A DNA stretch of 64,000 bases from Rhodoferax koreense. GTDB taxonomy: Bacteria > Pseudomonadota > Gammaproteobacteria > Burkholderiales > Burkholderiaceae_C. Every line of letters starts with the position of its first letter. Within the stretch, counting starts at the first letter, position 1. A program made the translations under genes and the position numbers. Positions 27,077 through 37,870 of this stretch are shown one piece after another. The stretch spans positions 2,914,001 through 2,978,000 of the forward strand of contig NZ_CP019236.1 in NCBI RefSeq assembly GCF_001955695.1, written 5' to 3'. Below the pieces are notes generated by a model. The model saw nothing but the letters and a program-made list of their open reading frames with translations. It was not told the origin of the DNA and did not search any database.

Positions 27077-27592
27077 ATGCTGCTGAACTGGATGGATCGG
27101 GCGCCGCGGCGCGTGTTGTTGCTGATCAGCGTGGGCTGCCTGGCCTTGCTGGGCTTCGGGCTGTACCTGCAGCATGTGGTCGGGCTGGAGCCGTGCCCGA
27201 TGTGCATCGTGCAGCGTTATGCTCTTCTTTTGGTAGCAATCATCGCCGGATTGACGGCGCTGAGCGGCAAAAAGGGCATGCAGATTTTCGGCATCGTGCT
27301 GCTGCTGCTGGTGGCGGGTTTCGGCGCCTTCGTGGCGGCGCGGCAGAGCTGGCTGCAGTGGTATCCGCCCGAGGTGGCCACCTGCGGCCGCGACCTGTAC
27401 GGCATGATCGAAACCTTTCCGCTGAAGCGGGCGATCCCGATGATCTTCAAGGGCGGCGGCGACTGCACGGCGATCGACTGGACCTTCCTGGGCGGCTCCA
27501 TCGCGAACTGGTCCTTCGTCTGCTTCGTGGCGATCGTCGTGGTGGGCCTGACGCTGCTGGTGCGCCGCGCCGGTACGCGCAGCCGTTACTGA
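27077..27592 (+). CDS. dsbB: Disulfide bond formation protein B
   Basis: A 171-residue inner-membrane protein with four helices that reoxidises DsbA and passes electrons to ubiquinone. The two periplasmic cysteine pairs are present: Cys40/Cys43 (EPCPMC) and Cys103/Cys130 (ATCGRD and GGDC). ATG 27077 is preceded by GGAAAGAACGG; the frame upstream overlaps the cysA terminator and is not coding. A patch of low-GC codons around 27217-27245 (TATGCTCTTCTTTTGGTAGC) stands out from the rest of the gene. It stands alone, converging on the diguanylate cyclase gene six bases away. Confidence 0.93.
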   Translation: MLLNWMDRAPRRVLLLISVGCLALLGFGLYLQHVVGLEPCPMCIVQRYALLLVAIIAGLTALSGKKGMQIFGIVLLLLVAGFGAFVAARQSWLQWYPPEVATCGRDLYGMIETFPLKRAIPMIFKGGGDCTAIDWTFLGGSIANWSFVCFVAIVVVGLTLLVRRAGTRSRY

Positions 27593-27598
27593 TCCGCC

Positions 27599-30028
27599 TC
27601 AGTCGAGCGGCGGCTGGGCATCCAGGGGGGTCGCCATCGCGTCGTCCTCTCCTGGGTCCGAGGCACATTCGAGGCGCGCGCGTCCTTTGCGCTTGGCCTG
27701 GTACAAGGCCGTGTCGGCGCGCTCCACCAGCGCGTCCGGCAGGCTGCCCAGGCGCGGCACCATGCTGGCCAGGCCGATGCTGATCGTGAGCCAGGCCGCC
27801 TCCGGCGAGGACGGCGACCGCGGCGACGCCGGGTGCGGGATGCGCGCCTGTTCGAGCCGGTCGAGGCAGCGCTGGGCCACCACCAGCGCGTCCTGTGTCG
27901 TGCTGCCCGGCAGCAGGATGCAGAACTCCTCCCCGCCGTAGCGCGCCAGCAACTCACCCGGGCGCCAGGCGCAGCGTGCCAGGATGTGTGCCACGTCGCG
28001 CAGGCAGGCGTCGCCGCTCTGGTGGCCGAGTGCGTCGTTGAAGGCCTTGAAGTGGTCGATGTCGATCATCAGCAGCGCCACCGGCAGCTGCTGGCGCACG
28101 CTGCGCGGCCATTCGCCAGCGATCGCCTGGTCGAAACGCCGGCGGTTGGCCACGCCGGTGAGGCCGTCGGTCAGCGAGAGTTCGGCCAGCCGCGCATTGG
28201 CGCGCTCCAATTCCAGCTGTACGGTCATGCGTTCGGTCGTGTCCTGGATGGTGCCGACCAGTCGCCGCGGCCGGCCGTCATGGCGCACCACTTCGCAACG
28301 GGAACGCACCCAGATGCGGCGGCCGAGCACGGTGGTCATGGGCAGCTCCATGTCCCAGGGCTGACCATCCTCGATGGCGTGCTGCAGCGCCGACTCGAGC
28401 CGCGCGCGGTCCTTGGCGGCATAACCGTCCAGCGCCTGCGTCAGGCTCAGCGGCCTGTGCCCGTCGTCGTGGGCGTCCATGTCGTAGATGCGGTAGACCT
28501 CGTCGGTCCACACCGGCACGCCGTCGGGCAGGTCGAGTTCCCAGCCGCCCACGCGGGCCAGCTCGCCGGTGCGGCGCTGCAGCGCCAGGGCGTCGGCGAG
28601 GGCGGCCTCGGTCTGCTTGCGCGCGCTGACGTCGCGGAAGATGCCGACCAGGCGCAGCGGCCGGTCTGCCGCATCGCGCGCCACGACCTCGGCACGCATG
28701 TGGATGTAGATGTGGTGGCCGGCGGCATGGCGCACCCGGTATTCGAGGTCCGCGGTCTGGAATTCGCAGCGCAGCAGCGCCGCCTGCACCGCAGCGACCT
28801 CGGCCGCATCCTCGGGATGGCGCAGCGCTTCCCACTCGGGCGCCGCCAGCGGGGGCGCGTCCGCGGCGCGGCCCAGCAGCGCGTGGCCGAGCGGATTGAG
28901 GATCACGCGGCCGCTGGGCAGGTGCCAGTCGAGCAGGCCGATGTTGCCGCTCTGCATGGCCAGCTCCAGGCGCTGCGCCGTCTCGCGCTGGGCGGCCTGC
29001 ACCGCCGTCTCCGCCGCGGCCAACGCGCGGCGCCGCGCCTGATGGAAGAACAGCGCCAGCGCCGCGGTGACCAGTAGCAGGCACCAGAAGAACGCATAGA
29101 CCATCGCCTGTTCGCGCCAGGCGGCGTAGATGCCCGACAGCGGCCGCGCCACGGTGATGACCAGCGGCTTGTCCAGGTGCAGCATGGGCGGTGTGACGCT
29201 GCGCAGCGCCAACATGCGTGGCTGCCGGTTGTCTTCCGCGGTTTCCTCGTAGACGGCGGCGGCGGTACCGCTTTCGCGGTGGCGTGTGAAAGGCGAGCCC
29301 GCGGCGTTCTGGCTGGTGCCCACGGCGCGCGCGTAGGAAGGGGTGATCAGGAAGACCTGGCCGTCGGCGTGCGAGAGGCTGACCGACATGTCCGGCGCAT
29401 AGACCACGGAGCGCGCCAGGATCTCGAAGTACGACTGGTCCAGCACCGCCGTGGCGATGCCGGCGAAACGGCCGTCCGTGCCGGTGACGCTCTTGCTCAG
29501 GTTGATCACATAGTTGCCGCGGATCGACAGATAGGGCGGCGACACGTAGACCAGCGCGTCGTCCGGGTGGTCGCGCACCGTGGTGAAGTAGAGACGCTCC
29601 CTGGCGTCACGTCCGATGAGGTTCTTCTGTTCGGCCATCAGCACGAGGCCATGGCGGTCGACCACATAGAGGGCCCGCACGCCGGGCATCGCGTCGCTCA
29701 GGCTCTTGAGTCGGCGCGCCTCCTTGTCGGCATCGATGACTTGGTTGCCCGCTTGCTGGGCGTTCAACTCGGTCCGCATGCCGATGAGCACGCTGTCGAC
29801 GGCCTGCAGCTGGCGCACCAGGTTTTCCTCGATGACCCGGGCCTGGGTCTGCAGCCGGTTGCGTTCGCGCTCGCCGGTGCTGGCCCGGTCTTCCCAGATG
29901 ACGAAGGCCAGCGCGGCGGTGAGCAGCAGCAGGCCCAGCGCCAGCGCCAGCCACTCGTTGCGCTGGCGACGCTGCGCCGGCGTCGCGTGGGACGCGGACC
30001 CGGCGGGGATGAGATCGGCCAACTTCAA
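27599..30028 (-). CDS. Membrane PAS-PAS-GGDEF diguanylate cyclase with periplasmic sensor
   Basis: About 809 residues. Helix at about 24-45, a dCache/CHASE-like periplasmic sensor to about 305, a second helix at about 320-345, two PAS/PAC units (about 360-490 with NIGLLDWHLPSG; about 500-630 with VGGWELDLPDG), then a GGDEF domain. The active site is GGEEF at about 698-702, so it should make c-di-GMP. The position of the inhibitory site reads RPGE where RxxD is usual, so product inhibition may be weak. The start is uncertain: TTG 30028 (with GAAAG upstream) gives MKLADLIP; the frame is also open to an ATG at 30178, but those 50 residues are Arg/Pro-rich and lie in the divergent promoter region. 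Confidence 0.88.
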   Translation of the reverse strand: MKLADLIPAGSASHATPAQRRQRNEWLALALGLLLLTAALAFVIWEDRASTGERERNRLQTQARVIEENLVRQLQAVDSVLIGMRTELNAQQAGNQVIDADKEARRLKSLSDAMPGVRALYVVDRHGLVLMAEQKNLIGRDARERLYFTTVRDHPDDALVYVSPPYLSIRGNYVINLSKSVTGTDGRFAGIATAVLDQSYFEILARSVVYAPDMSVSLSHADGQVFLITPSYARAVGTSQNAAGSPFTRHRESGTAAAVYEETAEDNRQPRMLALRSVTPPMLHLDKPLVITVARPLSGIYAAWREQAMVYAFFWCLLLVTAALALFFHQARRRALAAAETAVQAAQRETAQRLELAMQSGNIGLLDWHLPSGRVILNPLGHALLGRAADAPPLAAPEWEALRHPEDAAEVAAVQAALLRCEFQTADLEYRVRHAAGHHIYIHMRAEVVARDAADRPLRLVGIFRDVSARKQTEAALADALALQRRTGELARVGGWELDLPDGVPVWTDEVYRIYDMDAHDDGHRPLSLTQALDGYAAKDRARLESALQHAIEDGQPWDMELPMTTVLGRRIWVRSRCEVVRHDGRPRRLVGTIQDTTERMTVQLELERANARLAELSLTDGLTGVANRRRFDQAIAGEWPRSVRQQLPVALLMIDIDHFKAFNDALGHQSGDACLRDVAHILARCAWRPGELLARYGGEEFCILLPGSTTQDALVVAQRCLDRLEQARIPHPASPRSPSSPEAAWLTISIGLASMVPRLGSLPDALVERADTALYQAKRKGRARLECASDPGEDDAMATPLDAQPPLD

Positions 30029-30273
30029 TGCGGTGCTTTCAGGTGTCGGACCGGGCGGCTGCGCCGAAGGAGTGCATAGGCACGGGAATATACGCTGTGG
30101 CCGTGAACGGCGGCCTCGCGCAAAATCCTTCGCGCGGTGCGGGTGATTTTCACCCAGGTCCGCGCGGCCCCCCGACATTTGTCAAAGTGTAAATTGATGG
30201 TAATCTGGGTGACTCGATGCCATGCCGCCCGGATGACAGCAAGCTGGGCATGGCACTTCTTACAGGATGTGAT

Positions 30274-31983
30274 ATGGCGATGGACCTCGTCGGCGACCTG
30301 CTCGGCCGACTCGATCAACTCAATGCAATCGGCGCCGCGCTGTCCAAGGAGCGCAACATCGACGCGCTGCTCGAAGGCATCCTGATCGCCGCCAAGAACA
30401 TCACCCACGCCGACGGCGGCACGCTCTATCGCATGACCGAGGACGGCAGTGCGCTGCGCTTCGAGATCATGCGCACCAACTCGCTGGACCTGTTCATGGG
30501 CGGCACCACCGGGCGCAGCATCGACTTCCCGCCGCTGCAACTGATCAACGCCGAGGGTGAATTCAACGATTCCATGGTGGCCACCTACGCCGCCATCCAC
30601 GACCGCACGGTGAACATCGCCGATGCCTACGTCGAGGCCGGTTTCGATTTCTCCGGCACCCGGCGTTTCGACGAACGCACCGGCTACCGCTCGCAATCCT
30701 TCCTCACCGTGCCGATGAAAAACCACGATGGCGAAGTCATCGGCGTGTTACAACTCATCAATGCGCAGGAACCCGACTTGAGCCGGGTGGTGACGTTCTC
30801 CGAGGCCGACCAGCGCCTGGTCGAGTCGCTGGCCTCTCAGGCGGCGATCGCGCTGAGCAACCGGCAGCTGGTGAACCAGCTCGAAGACCTGTTCGAATCC
30901 TTCATCAAGCTGATCAACATGGCGATCGACGACAAGTCGCCGTACACGGCTGGCCATTGCGCGCGCGTGCCGGAGCTCACGATGATGCTCGCCGAGGCCG
31001 TGGACGCGTCGGTCGATGGCCCGTATGCCGGCTTCAAGATGAGCGATCGCGACCGCTACGAGCTCAAGATCGCCGGCCTGCTGCACGACTGCGGCAAGAT
31101 CTCCACGCCGGTGCACGTGGTCGACAAGGCCACCAAGCTGCAGACCCTGTACGACCGCATCGACCTGGTCGACACCCGTTTCGAGGTACTCCGGCGCGAC
31201 GCCGAGATCGCCGCGCTGCGCGCCCAGCTCGCACTGCGCCCCTCCGTGGACGCAGCCGCCGAGGCAGCGCTCGACGCCGAGCGCGATGCCGCCGTGGCCG
31301 GCCTGCACGCCGACCGGGCGTTTCTGCGCGGGGTGAACAGCGGTGAGTCGGTGATGACCGACGCCATCATCCAGCGCGTGCGCGACATCGGCATCGGCCG
31401 CCAATGGTGCGGGCCGGCCGGCGAGCCGCAGTCCTTCCTGTCCGACGACGAGCTGGAAAACCTGTCGATCCGCCGCGGCACGCTCAACGCCCGGGAGCGC
31501 GACGTGATCAACCACCATATCGTCGCCACCAACCGCATGCTCGGCCAGGTGCCGTGGCCCAAGCACCTGAAGAACGTGCCCGAATACGCGGGTGGCCACC
31601 ATGAACGCATGGACGGCCGGGGTTATCCCAACGGCCTCACCCGCCACCAGATGTCGCTGCAGGCGCGCATGCTCGGCATTGCCGACATCTTCGAAGCGCT
31701 CACCGCCCACGACCGGCCGTACAAGCCCGGCATGAAGCTGTCCAAGGCGCTGGAGATCATGGTGCGCTTCAACAAGAACGGGCACATCGACCCCGACCTG
31801 TTCGACGTGTTCATGCGCCAGAAGGTGTACCGCACCTATGCCGACGCCTTCCTGGACCCGGAGCAGGTCGATATTCCGACGGACTACAACCCGCCGGGTT
31901 ACCCCGCCGCCACGACGGCGCAAGCCCCTGCCGACACCGAAGTGCCCACCGAGCCGACGCCGCTTTCCCCGCTGCCCGCCTAG
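30274..31983 (+). CDS. GAF-HD-GYP c-di-GMP phosphodiesterase
   Basis: A 569-residue cytoplasmic protein. GAF domain at about 20-205 (ADGGTLYRM, YRSQSFLTVPMKNHDGEVIGVLQLIN), then an HD-GYP domain: His271-Asp272 in LLHDCGKIS, His442-His443 in HHERMDGRGYP and the GYP triplet at 450-452. All metal ligands I can place are present. It should degrade c-di-GMP to pGpG/GMP. The distance between HD and HHE is about 170 residues, some 100 more than in RpfG-like enzymes; the insert is Ala-rich and helical (about 310-400). The C-terminus is Pro/Thr-rich. ATG 30274 has AGGA six bases upstream; ATG 30217 and 30250 are alternatives. It is divergent from the diguanylate cyclase. Confidence 0.9.
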   Translation: MAMDLVGDLLGRLDQLNAIGAALSKERNIDALLEGILIAAKNITHADGGTLYRMTEDGSALRFEIMRTNSLDLFMGGTTGRSIDFPPLQLINAEGEFNDSMVATYAAIHDRTVNIADAYVEAGFDFSGTRRFDERTGYRSQSFLTVPMKNHDGEVIGVLQLINAQEPDLSRVVTFSEADQRLVESLASQAAIALSNRQLVNQLEDLFESFIKLINMAIDDKSPYTAGHCARVPELTMMLAEAVDASVDGPYAGFKMSDRDRYELKIAGLLHDCGKISTPVHVVDKATKLQTLYDRIDLVDTRFEVLRRDAEIAALRAQLALRPSVDAAAEAALDAERDAAVAGLHADRAFLRGVNSGESVMTDAIIQRVRDIGIGRQWCGPAGEPQSFLSDDELENLSIRRGTLNARERDVINHHIVATNRMLGQVPWPKHLKNVPEYAGGHHERMDGRGYPNGLTRHQMSLQARMLGIADIFEALTAHDRPYKPGMKLSKALEIMVRFNKNGHIDPDLFDVFMRQKVYRTYADAFLDPEQVDIPTDYNPPGYPAATTAQAPADTEVPTEPTPLSPLPA

Positions 31984-32009
31984 CCCGGGCGGGCGGGCGC
32001 GACACCGGC

Positions 32010-33359
<1,350 letters not shown>

Positions 33360-33440
33360 TGCGGTGGGGCGGGTAAGGAATGTGGCAGGCTGGGATAATC
33401 CGCGATTGTCCCCGATGTTTTTGACTGCGAAATTTTCACC

Positions 33441-36400
33441 TTGTCCGTCCCTGCCGCCACCTCTCCTGCCGTTGTTGCACCGCTGAAGATCGATTTTCCC
33501 GAGACCCTGCCCGTCTCGGGCAAGCGCGAGGAAATCATGGCGGCCATCGCGGCGCACCAGGTGGTCATCGTCTGCGGCGAGACCGGCTCGGGCAAGACCA
33601 CGCAGTTGCCCAAGATCGCGCTGGCCATGGGCCGCGGCAAATGCAACCATCCTGGCCAGAAGGGCCATCTGATCGGCCATACCCAGCCGCGCCGCATCGC
33701 CGCGAGTTCCGTGGCCAAGCGCATCGCCGAAGAATTGAAAACGCCGCTGGGCGAGGTGGTCGGCTTCAAGGTGCGCTTCCAGGACCGGCTGAGCCGCGAC
33801 GCCTCGGTCAAGCTGATGACCGACGGCATCCTGCTGGCCGAGACGCAGACCGATCCGCTGCTGCTGGCCTATGACACCCTGATCATCGACGAGGCGCACG
33901 AGCGCAGCCTGAACATCGATTTCCTGCTGGGCTACCTGCGTCAGATCCTGCCGCGCCGGCCGGACCTGAAGATCATCGTGACCTCGGCCACGATCGATGC
34001 GGAGCGGTTTGCCAAGCATTTCGAATCGGCGAAGGGGCCCGCGCCGGTGTTGTACGTGTCCGGTCGCATGTTCCCCGTCGAGCAGCGCTACCGCCCTTTC
34101 GAGGAAAGCCGCGACTACGGCTTGAACGACGCGATCGCCGACGGCGTGGACGAACTCTGGCGCGACCCGCACAACGCCGGCGACATCCTGGTCTTCCTGC
34201 CGGGCGAGCGCGAGATCCGCGAGGCCGCCGACCACCTGCGCAAGCACCTGGCGCACCAGCCGGTGTACCGCAGCGCCGAGGTGCTGCCGCTGTTCGCCAG
34301 GCTCAGCCCGGCCGAGCAGGATCGCATCTTCGACAACCATGCCGGCGGCCGGCGCGTGGTGCTGGCCACCAACGTGGCCGAGACCTCGCTCACCGTGCCC
34401 GGCATCCGATATGTCATCGACGTAGGTACGGCGCGCATCAAGCGCTACAGTTTTAGAAGCAAGGTGGAGCAGTTGCTGGTCGAGCCGGTGAGCCAGTCCT
34501 CGGCCAACCAGCGCGCGGGCCGCTGCGGCCGCGTGGCCAACGGCATCTGCATCCGGTTGTACGATGAAGCCGACTTCAACGGCCGGCCACGCTTCACCGA
34601 CCCCGAAATCCTGCGCAGTTCGCTGGCCGGCGTGATCCTGCGCATGAAGTCGCTGCACCTGGGCATCGTCGAGGACTTCCCTTTCCTCGAGAAACCGCAG
34701 GGCAGGGCGATCGCCGACGGCTACCAGTTGCTGGCCGAGCTCGGCGCCGTGGACGAGGCCAACGAACTCACGCCGGTGGGGCGCGAGTTGGCCAAGCTGC
34801 CGCTCGACCCGCGCGTGGGCCGCATGATCCTCGAAGCGCGCGAACGCCAGGCGCTCGACGAGGTGCTGGTGATCGCCAGTGCGCTCAGCGTGCAGGACGT
34901 GCGCGACCGGCCGATGGACATGCAGACCCAGGCGGACCAGCAGCATGCGAAGTTCGACGACGACAAGAGCGAGTTCAGCGGGTATCTGAATTTGTGGAAG
35001 TGGTTGAACGAGGCGCGCGGGGGCGGTACCGTTCAAACGGGCTCGGCCCGCCAGAGTCCTTCGACAAGCTCAGGACGAATGGCCCCTCCCGTTCGCCCTG
35101 AGCCTGTCGAAGGGCAGGCCAGCCACAAGCTCAGCAACCGCCAATACGAACAACTGCTGCGGCAAAACTTCATCAACATCCGCCGCGTGCGCGAGTGGCG
35201 CGACATCTACAGCCAGCTGCACACGGTCGTCGCCGAGCACAAGTGGAAGCTCAACGACAAGCCGGCGAGCTACGAGCAGATCCATTTGTCGATGCTGGCT
35301 GGCCTGCTCGGCAACATCGGCTGGAAGACAGAGGGCGACGAAGTCGCGCAGAGCGAATACCTGGGCGCGCGCGGCATCAAGTTCCACCGCCATCCCGGCG
35401 CGCACCTGCGCAAGAAGCCGGGCCGCTGGATCGTGGTGGCCGAACTCGTGGAGACCACGCGCTTGTTCGGCCGCGGCATCGCCAACATCGAGCCGCAATG
35501 GGTGGAGCAGGTCGCCGGCCACCTGCTGAAGAAGCAGTTGCTCGATCCGCACTGGGAAAAGAAGGCGGCCGAGGTCACGGCCTTCGAGCGCGCCACACTG
35601 TACGGCATCGTCATCTACAGCGGCCGGCGGCAGAACTTCGGCCGGGTCGACCCGGTCGGGGCGCGCGAGATCTTCATCCGCGAAGCCCTGGTCGATGGCC
35701 AGTGGGAAACCAGGTTCCCGTTCCTCGCGGCCAACCAGAAACTCATCAAGCAGGTGCAGGACCTGGAGCACAAGGCCCGCCGACAGGATGTGTTGATCGA
35801 CGACGAACTGATCTACGCCTTCTACGACCAGCAGTTGCCCGCCGATGTGTACGGCGGCGCGAGCTTCGAGCGCTGGTACCGGGAAGCGCAGCAGACGCAG
35901 CCCAAGCTGCTGATGCTCACGCGCGAGGAGCTGATGCGCCACGAGGCGGCGGGCATCACCACCAATGCGTTTCCCAAGACCATCCGCCTGGGCGGCGTGG
36001 ACTGTGCCGCCACCTACCTGCACGAACCCGGCGACGCCAAGGACGGCCTGACCGTGACCGTGCCGCTGTTCGTACTGAACCAGGTCAACGAGGAGCGCTG
36101 CGAATGGCTGGTGCCCGGCATGCTGAAGGACAAGATCCAGGCGCTGATCAAGACGCTGCACCAGCGCCCGCGCTCGCGCCTGGTGCCGCTGCCCGACACC
36201 GCCACCAAGATGGCCGAGACACTGAACGCGCCCCAAGTCTTCGGCCATGGCGCGCTGGTCGATGCGGTGCTGAAGCTGGTGCGTGCGCAGACCTCGCTGG
36301 ACATCGTGCGCGCCGACATCAAGGTCGACATGCTGAGCCCGCACCTGTTCATGAACTTCCGCGTCGTCGATGAGCACGGCCGCCAGCTCGGCACGGGCCG

Positions 36401-37469
36401 CAACATCGGCGCGCTGAAGGCCGAACTCGGCGCGCAGGCGCGCGGGGCGTTCCAGGCACTCGCGGGCCTGAAGCTGGCGGGCTCTGGCGCAGCCACTGCC
36501 GTCCCGCAGAGTTCGGCACCAAAACAGCCTTTGGCGCAGGAAGCATCTGCGAGGTCCGCTCCCAAAACAGGAGCAAGCCTATCGACCGTGGCCAGCCAGC
36601 GCCATACGAACTGGAGCTTCGGCGAACTGCCCGAGCTGCTCGAAATCCAGAAGGGCGGCCAGACGCTGATCGGCTATCCGGCGCTGATCGACGCCGGTGA
36701 TGCGGTCACCATCGAAGTCTTCGACGAGCCCGAGGTGGCCGCCGCCAAACACCGTGCCGGCCTGCGCCGCCTGTTCGCGTTGCAGATCAAGGACGCGCTG
36801 AAGTACCTCGAGAAAAACATTCCCGACCTGCAGAAGATGGGCGTGGTTTTCATGCAGGTGGGCAGGAATGCCGACGGCTCGGGTGGCGGCACGGTCGAGG
36901 AACTGCGCGAACAGATCATCGCCGTGGCGCTGGACCGGGCCTTCCTGCTCGATCCGCTGCCGACCGCGGAGGCCGATTTCAAGCGCCGCATCGAGGAGGG
37001 ACGCGGCCGCCTCACGCTGATCGCCAACGAGGTGGCGCGGCTCGCGGCCACGATCCTGGCCGAATACGCCACGGCCGCGCGCAAGATCAAGGACACCAAG
37101 AGCGCACCCGAGGCCACGGCCGACGCGGCGCAGCAGCTCGCGCGGCTGATGCCCAAGCGCTTTCTCGCCACGACGCCGTGGGGGCCGCTGCAGCACTTCG
37201 CGCGCTACCTCAAGGCCATCACATCGCGCCTGGACAAGTACCGTGCCGACCCGGCGCGCGACGCCGCGCGGCTGGCGGAGCTGCGGCCGCAGGAGCAACG
37301 CTATTGGCGTCTGGTGGCCGAACGCAAGGGCGTGGCCGACCCGCGCATGCAGGAATTCCGCTGGCTGCTGGAAGAGTTGCGCGTGAGCTTCTTCGCGCAG
37401 GAGTTGAAGACGCCCCAGCCAGTCAGCGTGAAACGCCTGGACAAGGCCTGGGGCCAGCTCAACAGCTGA
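33441..37469 (+). CDS. hrpA: ATP-dependent RNA helicase HrpA
   Basis: A 1342-residue DEAH-box helicase close to the usual length of about 1300. Walker A GETGSGKT is at 46-53, the DEAH box at about 150-153, and the SAT and QRAGRCGR motifs follow; then helicase-associated and OB domains, and the long DUF3418-type C-terminal region ending KRLDKAWGQLN. HrpA rescues stalled or collided ribosomes. The start is TTG 33441; no in-frame ATG lies before the helicase core. Two non-conserved linkers occur: residues about 533-562, which carry an in-frame palindromic repeat (35058-35113), and about 1013-1050, rich in Ala/Ser. Both lie between domains, so activity should be kept. Confidence 0.94.
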   Translation: MSVPAATSPAVVAPLKIDFPETLPVSGKREEIMAAIAAHQVVIVCGETGSGKTTQLPKIALAMGRGKCNHPGQKGHLIGHTQPRRIAASSVAKRIAEELKTPLGEVVGFKVRFQDRLSRDASVKLMTDGILLAETQTDPLLLAYDTLIIDEAHERSLNIDFLLGYLRQILPRRPDLKIIVTSATIDAERFAKHFESAKGPAPVLYVSGRMFPVEQRYRPFEESRDYGLNDAIADGVDELWRDPHNAGDILVFLPGEREIREAADHLRKHLAHQPVYRSAEVLPLFARLSPAEQDRIFDNHAGGRRVVLATNVAETSLTVPGIRYVIDVGTARIKRYSFRSKVEQLLVEPVSQSSANQRAGRCGRVANGICIRLYDEADFNGRPRFTDPEILRSSLAGVILRMKSLHLGIVEDFPFLEKPQGRAIADGYQLLAELGAVDEANELTPVGRELAKLPLDPRVGRMILEARERQALDEVLVIASALSVQDVRDRPMDMQTQADQQHAKFDDDKSEFSGYLNLWKWLNEARGGGTVQTGSARQSPSTSSGRMAPPVRPEPVEGQASHKLSNRQYEQLLRQNFINIRRVREWRDIYSQLHTVVAEHKWKLNDKPASYEQIHLSMLAGLLGNIGWKTEGDEVAQSEYLGARGIKFHRHPGAHLRKKPGRWIVVAELVETTRLFGRGIANIEPQWVEQVAGHLLKKQLLDPHWEKKAAEVTAFERATLYGIVIYSGRRQNFGRVDPVGAREIFIREALVDGQWETRFPFLAANQKLIKQVQDLEHKARRQDVLIDDELIYAFYDQQLPADVYGGASFERWYREAQQTQPKLLMLTREELMRHEAAGITTNAFPKTIRLGGVDCAATYLHEPGDAKDGLTVTVPLFVLNQVNEERCEWLVPGMLKDKIQALIKTLHQRPRSRLVPLPDTATKMAETLNAPQVFGHGALVDAVLKLVRAQTSLDIVRADIKVDMLSPHLFMNFRVVDEHGRQLGTGRNIGALKAELGAQARGAFQALAGLKLAGSGAATAVPQSSAPKQPLAQEASARSAPKTGASLSTVASQRHTNWSFGELPELLEIQKGGQTLIGYPALIDAGDAVTIEVFDEPEVAAAKHRAGLRRLFALQIKDALKYLEKNIPDLQKMGVVFMQVGRNADGSGGGTVEELREQIIAVALDRAFLLDPLPTAEADFKRRIEEGRGRLTLIANEVARLAATILAEYATAARKIKDTKSAPEATADAAQQLARLMPKRFLATTPWGPLQHFARYLKAITSRLDKYRADPARDAARLAELRPQEQRYWRLVAERKGVADPRMQEFRWLLEELRVSFFAQELKTPQPVSVKRLDKAWGQLNS
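35058..35113. repeat. Palindromic repeat (TTCGACAAGCTCAGG type) in frame inside hrpA
   Basis: Left arm 35058-35082 starts CCTTCGACAAGCTCAGG; right arm 35089-35113 ends CCTGAGCCTGTCGAAGG. The arms pair at 22 of 25 positions around the loop CCCCTC. This matches a short extragenic palindrome seen in many proteobacterial genomes, whose translation often appears as FDKLRANG or RPEPVEG; here it encodes SPSTSSGRMAPPVRPEPVEG within HrpA without breaking the frame. Confidence 0.9.
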
Positions 37470-37481
37470 TGCCAGAACGCA

Positions 37482-37505
37482 AATGGCGGCCCGAAGGCCG
37501 CCATT
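37482..37505. terminator. Hairpin terminator between hrpA and the DUF3309 gene
   Basis: Perfect ten-pair stem AATGGCGGCC (37482-37491) and GGCCGCCATT (37496-37505) with a CGAA tetraloop. It sits between two convergent genes. The T run is weak on the plus strand; on the minus strand AATGGC ends in TTTGCG, so it may serve both directions. Confidence 0.75.
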
Positions 37506-37526
37506 GTGCAGGCAGGGGCGCGAAGC

Positions 37527-37685
37527 CTAGATCTTGCCCATGAGGAGCAGCACGATCAGGATGATCACGACCAGACCCACGCCACCGCTCGGCCCGTAAC
37601 CCCACGACCGGCTGTGGCCCCAGGTGGGCAGTACGCCGAGCAGGATCAGGATCAGAACGATCAGAAGAATCAGTGAAATGGACAT
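37527..37685 (-). CDS. DUF3309-family membrane mini-protein
   Basis: A 52-residue protein from the ATG at 37683-37685: MSISLILLIVLILILLGVLP, then a short GHSRSWGYGPSGG loop, then a second hydrophobic stretch ending LLLMGKI. This is the standard DUF3309 layout, two helices joined by a Gly/Trp/Tyr-rich turn. The family is widespread in Proteobacteria, often stress-induced, and its function is unknown. AAAGGGAAAG lies just upstream. The longer frame to 37733 adds a polar stretch before the first helix and is less likely. The 185 bases to 37870 hold no other gene; they contain the two divergent promoters. Confidence 0.88.
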   Translation of the reverse strand: MSISLILLIVLILILLGVLPTWGHSRSWGYGPSGGVGLVVIILIVLLLMGKI

Positions 37686-37870
37686 GGCGCTTTCCCTTTG
37701 TTGTTTGTGAGCCCATGTTCGGTCCACCGGCATGGCCTGTCAGCCGGTGTCCGCCGCGCGACACGGTCAGGGTTTTCCTACGGGGTGGCATGTGCACCGG
37801 TGACTAAGCTTTCCGTTTGCCCGCGGCTTGATGCCAAGCGTGTGCACAACCCAGAACAACGGAGACTTCC

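Noticed and set aside
27217..27245. Low-GC patch in dsbB as an inserted mini-element
   Set aside because: It encodes conserved-looking membrane residues in frame and has no inverted ends; probably just rare codons.
33360..35036. N-terminal extension of argA opposite hrpA
   Set aside because: Would make ArgA more than twice the family length; sequence before the MSAVFNF start is antisense to HrpA helicase motifs.
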